From an uncultured Rhodobacter sp. (GTDB taxonomy: Bacteria > Pseudomonadota > Alphaproteobacteria > Rhodobacterales > Rhodobacteraceae): a stretch of 64,000 nucleotides of DNA. The position numbers and the translations under genes are program-made. Where the stretch lies: the NCBI GenBank assembly GCA_945952585.1, contig CAMFII010000012.1, forward strand, positions 1 through 64,000. The letters run 5' to 3'. The notes below the pieces were generated by a model. The model was not told where the DNA came from and did not search any database. It saw nothing but the letters and a program-made list of their open reading frames with translations. Below, piece after piece: positions 44,321-53,065 of the stretch (position 1 is the first letter of the stretch; each line of letters opens with the position of its first letter).

Positions 44321-44757
44321 GCGGCGGGAGCGGCGCCGATCTCGGCCGCGCGCATGGCGCGGCCGATCAGCTCCATATCCGCCGCAGGCACCTCAAACAG
44401 CCCGAAGCGCAGGACATAGCCCCAGTTCTGACGGCCGGCGGTGAAGGAAAGAAGCGGCAGAAGCGGCTGGATCGACGCGGGTTCGGCGGCAAACCAGTCG
44501 ACATCCCGCCGCCAGGGCGTGAAGCCACCGCCCATCACCCCCTGATAGACTTCGCCCTGGCGGACGCGGCCGATGGCGGTGAAGGCCTGGAGGGGCGTTC
44601 GCGTGCCAAAGACCTCGACCGGCGAGTAATAGGCCACCAAGTCCCCCGGACTTATGCGCCGCAAGGGCGATGCCTTGCCGTGGTTGACCTGCATGAACCC
44701 CGCGGCACGCCCAATGGCGACATGGTTGGCCGAAGCGACTGCGATCCAGTTTGCCAT
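44317..44757 (-). CDS. EVE domain protein (UPF0310)
   Basis: 146-aa EVE-domain protein; EVE domains resemble PUA/YTH folds and bind modified bases in RNA or [17 protein letters not shown] at the start, [32 protein letters not shown] and [11 protein letters not shown] are the conserved blocks. Start at 44757 is chosen since GGGAG is 8 nt before it; the ATG 6 nt upstream is too close. It is convergent with the flavin oxidoreductase (4-nt overlap of ends). Target unknown. Confidence 0.85.
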   Translation of the reverse strand: MANWIAVASANHVAIGRAAGFMQVNHGKASPLRRISPGDLVAYYSPVEVFGTRTPLQAFTAIGRVRQGEVYQGVMGGGFTPWRRDVDWFAAEPASIQPLLPLLSFTAGRQNWGYVLRFGLFEVPAADMELIGRAMRAAEIGAAPAA

Positions 44758-44792
44758 GGTCATTCTCCCGTTTCGTCAAACGGGACATAGCA

Positions 44793-44825
44793 AGCCCCTG
44801 CTGACAGAAACCGTCGGCAGGGGCT
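44793..44825 (-). terminator. Long hairpin after glutamate dehydrogenase
   Basis: 13-bp stem with AGCCCCTGC on one arm and GCAGGGGCT on the other, extended inward by TGAC/GTCG, and a 7-nt loop, 8 nt past the gdhA stop on the minus strand. The following bases are TTGCTATG. Confidence 0.65.
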
Positions 44826-44832
44826 GCGAGAC

Positions 44833-46263
44833 TCAGAGTCCTTTCGAGACATAGGTCGCGGCGACGCGGCTGATCGAGACGATATAGGCCGCGACCCGCA
44901 GGTCCTCGACGTCGTCGCGGCCGTGCCAGATGGCGCGCATCGCCTGGTAGGCGCCGCGCATCGTGTCATCGAGGCCTGAGCGCACGAGGGCCAGTTCGTC
45001 CGAGCCGGTCAGGAACTTTTCCTTGAAATCGGGCGACAATGTCCAGCCCAGGCCCTTGTCGGCCGAGAGCCGCTCCAGCTCTTCCACCAGCATCAGCGAA
45101 CGCGCTTCCTCGGCCCGGCGCTGCATCCGGCCGAAGCGGATATGGCTGAGGTTCTTGACCCATTCGAAGTAGCTCACCGTCACACCGCCGGCATTGGCAT
45201 ACATGTCGGGGATGATGACGACCCCCTTCTGGCGCAGGATCTCGTCGGCGCCGAAGGTGATCGGGCCGTTAGCCGCCTCGATGATGAGCGGGGCCTTGAT
45301 TTGCGCGGCGTTGCCCTTGTGGATCACTCCCTCCATCGCCGCCGGGATCAGGATATCGCAGTCCAGTTCCAGGAGCTTCGCCCCGTCTTCGGCATAGCTC
45401 GCATCCGGGAAACCCTTGATCGTGCCGTGCTTGGCGATCCACTGCTTCACCGCTTCGACATCAAGGCCGTCCTCGTTGTGCAGGGCGCCGTCCCGCTCGA
45501 TGATTGCGATGACCTTCGCCCCGTCCTCTTCCGCCAGGAACTTGGCGGCATGGTAGCCCACGTTGCCGAGGCCCTGCACGACGACGCGCTTGCCATCGAG
45601 ATCGCCCGACAGATGCGCCTTGGCCACGTCCTCGGGGTAGCGGAAGAATTCGCGAAGCGCGTATTGCACGCCGCGCCCCGTGGCCTCGACCCGGCCCTGG
45701 ATGCCGCCGGCATGGGGCGGCTTGCCGGTGACGCAGGCCTTGGCGTTGATGTCGGTGGTGTTCATCCGCGCATACTGGTCGGCGATCCACGCCATTTCGC
45801 GCTCGCCGGTGCCCATGTCGGGCGCAGGCACGTTCTGCGCCGGGTTGATGAGATCGCGTTTGATTAGCTCGTAGGCGAAGCGGCGGGTGATCTGTTCCAG
45901 CTCGTGCGGTTCCCAGGCGCGGGGGTCGACGCAGAGACCACCCTTCGAGCCGCCGAAGGGCGTTTCCACCAGCGCGCATTTGTAGGTCATCAGCGCCGCC
46001 AGCGCCTCGACCTCGTCCTGATTGACACCAAGGGAGTAGCGGATGCCCCCCTTGACCGGCTCCATGTGCTCGGAATGGACCGAGCGATAACCGACGAAGG
46101 TTTCGATCTTGCCCCGCAGCCGCACACCGAAGCGCACGGTATAGGTCGAGTTGCAGACCCGGATCTTCTGCTCCAGCCCCGGGCTCAGATCCATGAGCGC
46201 GACGGCCCGGTTGAACATCAGATCGACGGATTCCCGAAAGCTCGGTTCGCCTGCGACAGCCAT
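44833..46263 (-). CDS. gdhA: Glutamate dehydrogenase (Glu/Leu/Phe/Val family)
   Basis: Hexameric-type glutamate dehydrogenase (476 aa), interconverting glutamate and 2-oxoglutarate plus ammonium. The substrate Lys is in ETPFGGSKGGLCVDP near residue 110, catalytic Asp in VPAPDMGTGEREM, and the dinucleotide site in KRVVVQGLGNVGYHAAKFL. C-terminal dimer motifs VSYFEWVKNLSH follow. Family members also include NAD-dependent leucine-type enzymes, so cofactor is not certain. Start at 46263 is set by AAAGGAGG. The gene is alone on its strand. Confidence 0.92.
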   Translation of the reverse strand: MAVAGEPSFRESVDLMFNRAVALMDLSPGLEQKIRVCNSTYTVRFGVRLRGKIETFVGYRSVHSEHMEPVKGGIRYSLGVNQDEVEALAALMTYKCALVETPFGGSKGGLCVDPRAWEPHELEQITRRFAYELIKRDLINPAQNVPAPDMGTGEREMAWIADQYARMNTTDINAKACVTGKPPHAGGIQGRVEATGRGVQYALREFFRYPEDVAKAHLSGDLDGKRVVVQGLGNVGYHAAKFLAEEDGAKVIAIIERDGALHNEDGLDVEAVKQWIAKHGTIKGFPDASYAEDGAKLLELDCDILIPAAMEGVIHKGNAAQIKAPLIIEAANGPITFGADEILRQKGVVIIPDMYANAGGVTVSYFEWVKNLSHIRFGRMQRRAEEARSLMLVEELERLSADKGLGWTLSPDFKEKFLTGSDELALVRSGLDDTMRGAYQAMRAIWHGRDDVEDLRVAAYIVSISRVAATYVSKGL

Positions 46264-46667
46264 GAATTTCCTCCTTTGGACGGCACACCCCACCCTTCCG
46301 TGGGAGGTGCTCGCTCAGCCTAGGCTCCCTTTGTAAAGGATTCCATGCACAATCTTTGGGCAGATTGCGAAGCGGAAACGCCAGATTCGAATCGGATCTC
46401 CGAGACCCGCGCTCCTTTACCCGCAGTTCGGGCGTGCGGCAGAGGGACACAACTCAGCGGCGAGTCGTGGTTCGTTAATTGTGGGGCTGCAATGAACAGT
46501 CGCGACGTTCGGCTCGCAAACGTTTCCGCGCCTGCCGGATAACGCCCCCTGGCCTTAGTTCGTGCCTCATTTTTGCCTTATCTCAAGGGATATTGGGTCA
46601 TTGGTTATTATTTCGGCTGGCCTGCGGCGACCCCCTGCAGCGCCTCCGAGGATAGAGGACAGAGTTC
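46264..46667. other. Divergent regulatory region between gdhA and the vWA gene
   Basis: 404 nt with no credible gene. It holds the promoters for the divergent gdhA and Tad-like genes. I can point only to an A/T-rich stretch around TATTAT (46606-46611), 60 nt before the vWA gene's start, without a good -35, and to a GC hairpin CCCAC/GTGGG (46289-46304) in the gdhA leader. A small open frame at 46345-46542 has no start signal and is probably spurious. Confidence 0.5.
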
Positions 46668-48383
46668 ATGCGCGGAAAACTCAGACTTCCCGCAAAAGGT
46701 GAATCACTCAAGCGCTTCCTCCAGCAGGAAGACGGCAACATGATTGTGCTCGGCCTGATGTTCTTCACGCTCATGGTGATGATGGGCGGCATGGCCGTGG
46801 ACCTGATGCGCTTCGAAGCCCGTCGGACCCAGCTTCAACAGACCACCGACCGCGCTGTCCTCGCGGCCGCCAGCATGCGCCAGACCCTCGACCCCGCTGC
46901 GGTCGTGAACGATTACTTCAAGAAGGCCGGACTTCTCGACAAGCTGAAGTCGGTCAAGGTCACCCAGACCTTCAACGCCAAGGAAGTGGCTGTCGAGGCC
47001 GCATCCGAGGTCAATCCGTTCTTCATGCAAATGACCGGCGTTCGCTCTCTCACTGCTCCGGGTGACGGCACTGCGCTCGAGAAGATCTCGGATGTCGAGA
47101 TCTCGATGGTGCTCGACATTTCCGGCTCGATGTCGACCAACAACAAGATCGGCAACCTAAAGACCGCCGCAAAGGAATTCGTCGACACCATCCTGTCCTC
47201 CTCCGAGGACGGGCGGGCGAGCATCTCGATCATCCCCTACAACATGCAGGTCGATGCGGGTACGAACCTGCGTCAGGCTCTCGGCTTCTACGCCTATCAC
47301 ACGAACTCCTATTGCGTGGACTGGAAGGACGCGGATTACAGCGCCACCACGATCAGCAAGTCCGACGCGGCCAAACTTCAGCAGACGGCATTCTCGGACT
47401 TCAGCACGACGTCAAGCTCCACCTCGACGAAGACTCCGTCTACCAGCACCACGTCGCAGTCCTACTTCTCGTGCCCCAAAAGCATGCAGACGATCATGCC
47501 GTTCAGTAAGAACGCCACGGCGCTCAAGGCCAAGATCGACAGCTTTGCGGCTGGCGGCAATACGTCGATCGACGTCGGCATGAAATGGGGGGTGCTGCTG
47601 CTTGATCCAGGGTCACAGTGGATCCTGAGCGACGCCACCACCGGGCTCATCAAGCAGGGCGTGGTCGACAGCAAGTTTTCCGGTCGTCCGCTCAACCCGA
47701 ACGATGCCGAGGTACTGAAAGTCGTCATCCTGATGACGGACGGTGAGAATACGACGCAATACGGACTGAACAGCCCCTATGCCGGGACGCTCACCGTGTC
47801 GGGCACGACAACGACTGTGACCAAGTCGCCGATCTACCGTGAAAACTCGACGGGCAACCTCGCAATCTACTACACGGCGGGCAACACCTGCGGCAACTAC
47901 TACTCTCCGAACAAGTCCTACAGCATCAAGTGTGGCACCAGCACGAAAGCGACAACAACCTACTGGGCACCGAATCCGTTCAACTCGACTTCGGGCTGGA
48001 CGCAGCTGACCTGGCCGGAAGTCTGGACCTACACCGTGCCGGACTATGTCGAACGCTACCTCTATGCTCCGGCAAGCGGCCAGTCCGTATCGACCTGGCT
48101 GAAGAACATCGAGGCCCAGATCGACAAGACCACCACGAACATCACGGGCGGCATGTCCAAGGACACGCGACTGGCGACCATCTGCAAGGCCGCGAAGGAC
48201 AAGAAAATCGTGGTCTTCGGGATCGGGTTTGCTGACTCGGCAACGACGCCGGTGTCGGGAAAGGCACAGATCCAGGCCTGTGCGACCTCGTCGGCCTACT
48301 ACTACGACGTGGCCGGCCTGCAGATCCAGACCGCCTTCCGCTCGATCGCCAGCCAGATCTCGACCCTGAGGCTGACTCAATGA
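46668..48383 (+). CDS. TadG-like pilus assembly protein with von Willebrand A domain
   Basis: 571-aa secreted/anchored protein. A TadE/TadG-type N-terminus precedes one transmembrane helix (NMIVLGLMFFTLMVMMGGMAVDLMRFE), leaving most of the protein periplasmic. The vWA domain begins VEISMVLDISGSMS near residue 145, where DxSxS forms the MIDAS metal site; VVILMTDGEN is the later Asp. A Ser/Thr-rich linker of about 22 residues starts near 244, and a second variable insert fills 380-460. GAGGACAG precedes the ATG. It overlaps the next gene as ATGA. A minor pseudopilin or surface-adhesion role is inferred. Confidence 0.85.
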   Translation: MRGKLRLPAKGESLKRFLQQEDGNMIVLGLMFFTLMVMMGGMAVDLMRFEARRTQLQQTTDRAVLAAASMRQTLDPAAVVNDYFKKAGLLDKLKSVKVTQTFNAKEVAVEAASEVNPFFMQMTGVRSLTAPGDGTALEKISDVEISMVLDISGSMSTNNKIGNLKTAAKEFVDTILSSSEDGRASISIIPYNMQVDAGTNLRQALGFYAYHTNSYCVDWKDADYSATTISKSDAAKLQQTAFSDFSTTSSSTSTKTPSTSTTSQSYFSCPKSMQTIMPFSKNATALKAKIDSFAAGGNTSIDVGMKWGVLLLDPGSQWILSDATTGLIKQGVVDSKFSGRPLNPNDAEVLKVVILMTDGENTTQYGLNSPYAGTLTVSGTTTTVTKSPIYRENSTGNLAIYYTAGNTCGNYYSPNKSYSIKCGTSTKATTTYWAPNPFNSTSGWTQLTWPEVWTYTVPDYVERYLYAPASGQSVSTWLKNIEAQIDKTTTNITGGMSKDTRLATICKAAKDKKIVVFGIGFADSATTPVSGKAQIQACATSSAYYYDVAGLQIQTAFRSIASQISTLRLTQ

Positions 48384-48925
48384 TCCGCCGCATCACACAC
48401 AGAATGCGGCAGGCATTGCGGGACTTCCGCCGCGAGGATGGCGTCGCATCGTTCGAGTTCGTGCTGATGGTGCCGGCCTTCATGGCGATCTTCTCGGCCT
48501 CTTTCGAATCCGGCCTGCTGATGACGCGCTACATCATGCTGGAACGGTCGCTCGACATCGTCGTGCGCGACCTGCGGCTGGGATCGTTCACCAATCCGAC
48601 GCATGACACGATCAAGAAGGCGGTCTGCGACCTGACGGTGATCTTTCCGGATTGCGAAAACATCCTGATGCTGGAACTGACCAAGGTCAGCACCTCGACC
48701 TGGTCGCCGCTGCCGTCGGACGTGACCTGCGTCGACCGGTCGGAGACCGTGCAGCCCGTCACACAGTTCAGCACCGGCCTCGACAACGAGCTGATGCTGA
48801 TCCGCGCCTGCGCGGTGTTCGACCCGATCTTCCCGGGGACCGGCATCGGCCTGCAACTGCCCAAGGAAAACGGCGGCGGCTACATGTTGATCGCCCGCTC
48901 CGCCTTCGTGAACGAGCCGAGTTGA
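48380..48925 (+). CDS. TadE/TadF-like minor pseudopilin
   Basis: 181-aa protein with a short basic start, REDGVASFEFVLMVPAFMAIFSASFESGLLMTRY as the TadE-type N-terminal helix (Glu at the position conserved in prepilin-like proteins), and a periplasmic tail with three Cys (KAVCDLTV, FPDCENIL, DVTCVDRS). ATGA overlap with the vWA gene indicates coupling. No prepilin peptidase or TadA ATPase is nearby, so these proteins would use a Tad system encoded elsewhere. Confidence 0.8.
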   Translation: MIRRITHRMRQALRDFRREDGVASFEFVLMVPAFMAIFSASFESGLLMTRYIMLERSLDIVVRDLRLGSFTNPTHDTIKKAVCDLTVIFPDCENILMLELTKVSTSTWSPLPSDVTCVDRSETVQPVTQFSTGLDNELMLIRACAVFDPIFPGTGIGLQLPKENGGGYMLIARSAFVNEPS

Positions 48926-48928
48926 CCC

Positions 48929-49507
48929 ATGAAAAAGCTTCGCTCCCTTCTCAGGACATTCGGCACCTCGGAGTCAGGCGGCGCCCTTGTCGAGACCGTC
49001 ATCATCCTGCCGATCATGATGTGGGCCTTTGTCGGCATGTTCGTCTATTGGGACGCGTACCGCGTCGAGAATACGGCGATGAAGGCCTCCTACACGGTTT
49101 CGGACATGATCACCCGCGAGATTGCCGACGTGACCCCGGCCTATGTCACCGGGATGAAGACCATGTTCGACTACCTTCTCGACAGCGACGAACCCACCAG
49201 CATCACCGTCAGCAGCGTGACCTGGAGCCAGGCGAACAAGCGCTACGAAGTGCTGTGGTCCGAGACCCGTGCCACGAGCGGCATGATGAACCCGCTGGCA
49301 AGGCAAGGCCTGACCTCTATCGCGCTGGCCAAGAACCAGCTTCCGAACATGTCGGATGGGGATACGGTGATCGTCGTGCAGACCCGCATGAACTATGTGC
49401 CGACCTTCAACGTCGGCGTTCCCAACTTCACCTATGACCAGTTCATCGTGACCCGGCCGCGGCGAGCGCCGAAGATCACCTGCCCGACCTGCGGCGTCGG
49501 CACCTGA
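48929..49507 (+). CDS. TadE-like minor pseudopilin, second copy
   Basis: 192-aa protein of the same class as its neighbour: FGTSESGGALVETVIILPIMMWAFVGMFVYWDAYRVENTAMKA is the TadE-like helix with the conserved Glu. A periplasmic domain follows, closing with ITCPTCGVGT, a CxxC that is unusual for TadE proteins. It starts 3 nt after the previous stop. Together the three genes form a compact vWA plus two-pseudopilin operon. Confidence 0.8.
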   Translation: MKKLRSLLRTFGTSESGGALVETVIILPIMMWAFVGMFVYWDAYRVENTAMKASYTVSDMITREIADVTPAYVTGMKTMFDYLLDSDEPTSITVSSVTWSQANKRYEVLWSETRATSGMMNPLARQGLTSIALAKNQLPNMSDGDTVIVVQTRMNYVPTFNVGVPNFTYDQFIVTRPRRAPKITCPTCGVGT

Positions 49508-49573
49508 GGAACCGCGGATCAGACTGCCGGGGGGCGGGTTGCGAGAGCGACGCCGCCCCCTTATCCTGCCGCC

Positions 49574-49870
49574 ATGCGCCCGAGTGGAAGACCGTTCGCC
49601 CTGACCCTTCTGCTCCTTGCGGCCCTGCCCGGCTGCGAGGCGCCGCATTTCCCCGGCGAGCACCGGACACCTGGCACGGATCCGGCACCGCAGATCGCCC
49701 CGCTGCACGAAGTGCTGGCCGTCGGCGGAACGGCGTCGATCGACCCCGAGGACCCTGCCGCGCTTCAGGCGCGGGCCGACCAGCTCAAGGCGCGGACCGG
49801 GGCGCTGGCGCTTGAGACCACGGATGATGCCGAGCGTGCCCGGCTGCTGCAGGCGGCAAGCGGCGGCTGA
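49574..49870 (+). CDS. Small putative lipoprotein
   Basis: 98-aa protein with a lipoprotein signal peptide: basic start, LTLLLLAALPGC lipobox, Cys about residue 21, Glu at +2. The mature part is hydrophilic; a helical stretch (DPAALQARADQLKARTGALAL) fills the second half and may be a short coiled coil. I do not recognise it. The Shine-Dalgarno is not obvious, and it precedes hom by 82 nt, so it may be a separate unit. Confidence 0.7.
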   Translation: MRPSGRPFALTLLLLAALPGCEAPHFPGEHRTPGTDPAPQIAPLHEVLAVGGTASIDPEDPAALQARADQLKARTGALALETTDDAERARLLQAASGG

Positions 49871-49952
49871 GGCGGGTCGGCGCGATCGGGCCGCGTTGCA
49901 AGCCGGCGTCCAAGCCGCTAACAGGGCGCGAGAGCTTTGAACGGAGTGTCCC

Positions 49953-51239
49953 ATGCCTGCCCCCCTGCGCCTTGGTCTCGCCGGTCTCGGCACGGTTGGC
50001 ATCGGCGTGGTGAAGATCGTGCAGAGCCATGCCGCACTTCTTGCCGCCCGCACCGGCCGCCCGATCGAGATCGTCGCCGTCTCGGCCCGCGACCGCAGCC
50101 GCAACCGTGACGCCGACCTGTCGGGCTACGCCTGGGAAACCGATCCTGTCGCCCTGGCCCGCCGCAGTGACATCGACCTTTTCGTCGAGGTGATGGGCGG
50201 CCATGACGGCGCGGCGAAGGACGCGACCGAGGCGGCGCTGGCCGCCGGCAAGGACGTGGTGACCGCCAACAAGGCGCTCCTCGCCCATCATGGCCAGGCC
50301 CTGGCGCTCGCTGCCGAAAAGGCGGGCCGCGTGATCCGCTTCGAGGCGGCAGTCGCGGGCGGCATCCCGGCGATCAAGGCCCTGACCGAAGGGCTGGCCG
50401 GCAACCGCATGAAGCGGGTGATGGGAGTGATGAACGGCACCTGCAACTACATCCTCACCCGGATGGAAAGCGCAGGGCTTCCCTATGAGACGGTCTTCGA
50501 GGAGGCGCGCCAGCTCGGCTATTTGGAAGCCGATCCGAACCTCGACGTCGGAGGCATCGATGCGGGCCACAAGCTGAGCCTGCTGGCCGCCATCGCCTTC
50601 GGCACCAAGGTGAGCTTCGACGCGGTAGAGCTTGAAGGCATTGGCAAGATCTCGATCGAGGATATTCGCCTGGCGGCTGACATGGGCTACCGCATCAAGC
50701 TTCTTGGCGTGGCGCAGATGACCGGTCGCGGACTTGAGCAACGGATGACGCCCTGCCTCGTGCCGGCCGACAGCCCGCTCGGCCAGTTGCAGGGCGGCAC
50801 CAACATGGTGGTTCTGGAAGGCGACAGCGTTGGCCAAATCGTGCTGCGCGGCCCGGGCGCCGGCCAGGGGCCGACGGCGAGCGCGGTGATGTCCGACGTG
50901 ATCGAGCTTGCGCGCGGCAGCCGCATCCCGACCTTCGGCCAGCCGGCCGCGACGCTCGCCGAAGCCACAGCCGCCGCCTCGGCCACGCCGGCGGCGCATT
51001 ACCTGCGCATGACGCTGCTCGACAAGCCGGGCGCGCTGGCCAAGATCGCCACCGTTATCGGGGACGCCGGAATCTCGATCGACCGGATGCATCAGTATGG
51101 CCATTCCGACGCCCACGCGCCGGTCCTGATCGTCACGCACCGCGCCGCCCCGCAAGACATCGCCCATGCCCTGAGCGGCTTTGCCGCGACCGGTGTGCTG
51201 GTCGGTGAGCCGGTGGCCCTGCGCATCGAAGACATCTGA
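49953..51239 (+). CDS. hom: Homoserine dehydrogenase
   Basis: NAD(P)-dependent homoserine dehydrogenase (428 aa), feeding threonine and methionine synthesis. The nucleotide loop is LGLAGLGTVGIGVV, the catalytic region VMGVMNGTCNYILTRME with a following EADPNLDVGGIDAGHKL, and a C-terminal ACT domain (MTLLDKPGALAKIATVIGDAGISIDRMHQ) gives allosteric control. GGAGTG lies before the ATG. The gene may serve methionine synthesis jointly with the split MetH modules at 10.7-13.8 kb. Confidence 0.96.
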   Translation: MPAPLRLGLAGLGTVGIGVVKIVQSHAALLAARTGRPIEIVAVSARDRSRNRDADLSGYAWETDPVALARRSDIDLFVEVMGGHDGAAKDATEAALAAGKDVVTANKALLAHHGQALALAAEKAGRVIRFEAAVAGGIPAIKALTEGLAGNRMKRVMGVMNGTCNYILTRMESAGLPYETVFEEARQLGYLEADPNLDVGGIDAGHKLSLLAAIAFGTKVSFDAVELEGIGKISIEDIRLAADMGYRIKLLGVAQMTGRGLEQRMTPCLVPADSPLGQLQGGTNMVVLEGDSVGQIVLRGPGAGQGPTASAVMSDVIELARGSRIPTFGQPAATLAEATAAASATPAAHYLRMTLLDKPGALAKIATVIGDAGISIDRMHQYGHSDAHAPVLIVTHRAAPQDIAHALSGFAATGVLVGEPVALRIEDI

Positions 51240-51241
51240 CC

Positions 51242-51925
51242 TTGGACTGGACTGCCGCCGCAGACATCTACTGCGAGCGGCTAGGAGACGGATTCTGGGC
51301 GGAACCCATCAATGCCCTGACGAACCTCGCTTTTCCGATTGCAGCCGCGTGGGCCGCCGTAACGGCCAGGCAGAGGCGCATCCGCGATCCGATTGTCTGG
51401 TCGCTCATTCTGCTCGCTGCCATGATTGGCGTCGGCTCTTTCCTCTTCCATACAGTCGCGACCCGCTGGTCGGAACTGGTCGATACAGTGCCAATCTGGG
51501 GCTTTGTCGGGTTGTTCGTCGTGGCCGCGCTTCGTTTCTTGGCGGGCGTCTCTGGCCGGTCGCTCGCCTTTCTGGGCGCGGGTGTCATGACCGCCGCGAT
51601 GCTGATTGCCTATTTTGCCACCGGCGAAGGCGGAGTCGGAACGGGAAGGCTGAACGGGTCCGACCAGTATGCGCCGGCGCTTGTGGCGATGGTCGTTTTT
51701 GTCGTGGTCGCCTATCGACGAAAGCATCCTTCGGCCAGATGGATCAGCACTGCGACACTGGTTTTTGCGGCCTCGCTCACGTTTCGAACGCTTGACCGGG
51801 ACATCTGCGCGACCTTTCCGCAAGGCACCCATTTCCTCTGGCACCTTCTGAACGCTTTTGTCGTGGGTCTGCTGTTGCAAATGCTCATCAGAACCGGCGG
51901 CTTTGCGGACGCCAAAGCCCGTTAG
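51242..51925 (+). CDS. Ceramidase-like (CREST family) membrane protein
   Basis: 227-aa polytopic protein with about six or seven hydrophobic segments and the three motif regions of the alkaline-ceramidase superfamily: CERLGDGFWAEPINALTNLAFP near the start, GVGSFLFHTVATRWSELVDTVPI (Ser/His/Asp), and GTHFLWHLLNAF near the end (His pair). These residues form the zinc hydrolase site in that superfamily. The likely start is TTG at 51242, 2 nt after the hom stop, so translation may follow hom. By eye it is less GC-rich than its neighbours. Substrate lipid unknown. Confidence 0.78.
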   Translation: MDWTAAADIYCERLGDGFWAEPINALTNLAFPIAAAWAAVTARQRRIRDPIVWSLILLAAMIGVGSFLFHTVATRWSELVDTVPIWGFVGLFVVAALRFLAGVSGRSLAFLGAGVMTAAMLIAYFATGEGGVGTGRLNGSDQYAPALVAMVVFVVVAYRRKHPSARWISTATLVFAASLTFRTLDRDICATFPQGTHFLWHLLNAFVVGLLLQMLIRTGGFADAKAR

Positions 51926-51997
51926 CGCCACCGCGCTTGCCGGTTGAGCGACCCTGGGTTAACCCATTCACGACAACCAGTTTCAAGGGATCCTCGC

Positions 51998-52963
51998 ATG
52001 GCCGACGCCACTGAATTTCATGACCGAATGCTTTCGCTCGGCCTCGCCCGGGTGTCCGAGGCGGCGGCCCTCGCCTCGGCCAGCCTGATCGGGCGCGGGG
52101 ACGAAAAGGCCGCGGACCAAGCCGCCGTCAATGCCATGCGCGACCAGTTGAACCTACTCGACATCGCCGGCGTCGTGGTCATCGGTGAAGGCGAGCGCGA
52201 CGAGGCGCCGATGCTCTACATCGGGGAGGAAGTCGGGACCGGCAAGGGACCGGCGGTGGACATCGCGCTTGACCCGCTGGAAGGCACGACGCTGACCGCC
52301 AAGGACATGCCGAACGCCCTGACCGTAATCGCCATGGCCCCGCGCGGCACGCTTCTGCACGCGCCCGACGTCTACATGGACAAGCTCGCCATCGGTCCCG
52401 GCTTCAAGCCCGGCACGGTGACCATGACCATGTCGCCCTCCGAGCGCGTCTCAGCCCTCGCGGCGGCCAAGGGTGTATCGACCGAGAACATCACCGTCTG
52501 CGTGCTGGAACGGCCGCGGCACGAGGATCTTATCAAGGAAATCCGCTCGACCGGCGCCTCGATCCGCCTCATCACCGATGGCGACGTGGCCGGCGTCATG
52601 CACTGCGCCGAGCCGGAAAAGACCGGGATCGACATGTACATGGGCTCGGGCGGCGCGCCCGAAGGGGTTCTGGCGGCGGCGGCGCTCAAATGCATGGGCG
52701 GGCAGTTCTTCGGCAAGCTCCTGTTCCGCAATGACGACGAGCGCGGGCGGGCCAAGAAGGCCGGGATCGTGAATTTCGACCGGGTCTACACCCGCGACGA
52801 TCTGGTGCGCGCCGACGTGATCTTTGCCGCAACCGGTGTCACCAGCGGCTCGCTCCTGCGCGGCATCCGGCGCGAACCGGGCTGGGTCACGATGGAGACG
52901 ATCCTGATGCGGTCCAAGACCGGGTCGGTCCGCCGCATCGAATACCGCGCGCCGGTCAAGTAA
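51998..52963 (+). CDS. glpX: Class II fructose-1,6-bisphosphatase GlpX
   Basis: Class II FBPase (321 aa), a gluconeogenesis (and, in autotrophs, Calvin cycle) phosphatase. The metal and substrate sites are in GVVVIGEGERDEAPMLYIGEEVG and VDIALDPLEGTTLTAK, and GSGGAPEGVLAAAALKCMGG follows. The start at 51998 (MADATEFHD) has AAGGGA upstream and is where homologues begin. A 12-bp palindrome lies 32 nt upstream of it. It is followed by recJ on the same strand. Confidence 0.95.
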   Translation: MADATEFHDRMLSLGLARVSEAAALASASLIGRGDEKAADQAAVNAMRDQLNLLDIAGVVVIGEGERDEAPMLYIGEEVGTGKGPAVDIALDPLEGTTLTAKDMPNALTVIAMAPRGTLLHAPDVYMDKLAIGPGFKPGTVTMTMSPSERVSALAAAKGVSTENITVCVLERPRHEDLIKEIRSTGASIRLITDGDVAGVMHCAEPEKTGIDMYMGSGGAPEGVLAAAALKCMGGQFFGKLLFRNDDERGRAKKAGIVNFDRVYTRDDLVRADVIFAATGVTSGSLLRGIRREPGWVTMETILMRSKTGSVRRIEYRAPVK

Positions 52964-52990
52964 GGCTCAGGACGCTGAATGGTCCGGGAT

Positions 52991-53012
52991 GGGGCGGGCT
53001 CCGGTCCGCCCC
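52991..53012 (+). terminator. GC hairpin between glpX and recJ
   Basis: Perfect 7-bp stem GGGGCGG / CCGCCCC extended by two pairs, 28 nt past the glpX stop. There is no T-run, so it may only weakly separate the two genes. Confidence 0.45.
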
Positions 53013-53065
53013 CTGCCCAGCCAAGCCCGCTTGCCAAGTCCGGTGCGACCCGCCAGAACCGGCGC

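Noticed and set aside
46345-46542. Short open frame in the gdhA/vWA intergenic region
   Set aside because: No Shine-Dalgarno, no coding bias, and no recognisable sequence.
49858-49952. Possible SAM-II-like riboswitch before hom (TTGCAAGC and GCTAACAGGG)
   Set aside because: Some words resemble SAM-II, but the distance between the pairing parts is about twice that allowed and the conserved A-rich pseudoknot loop is missing.
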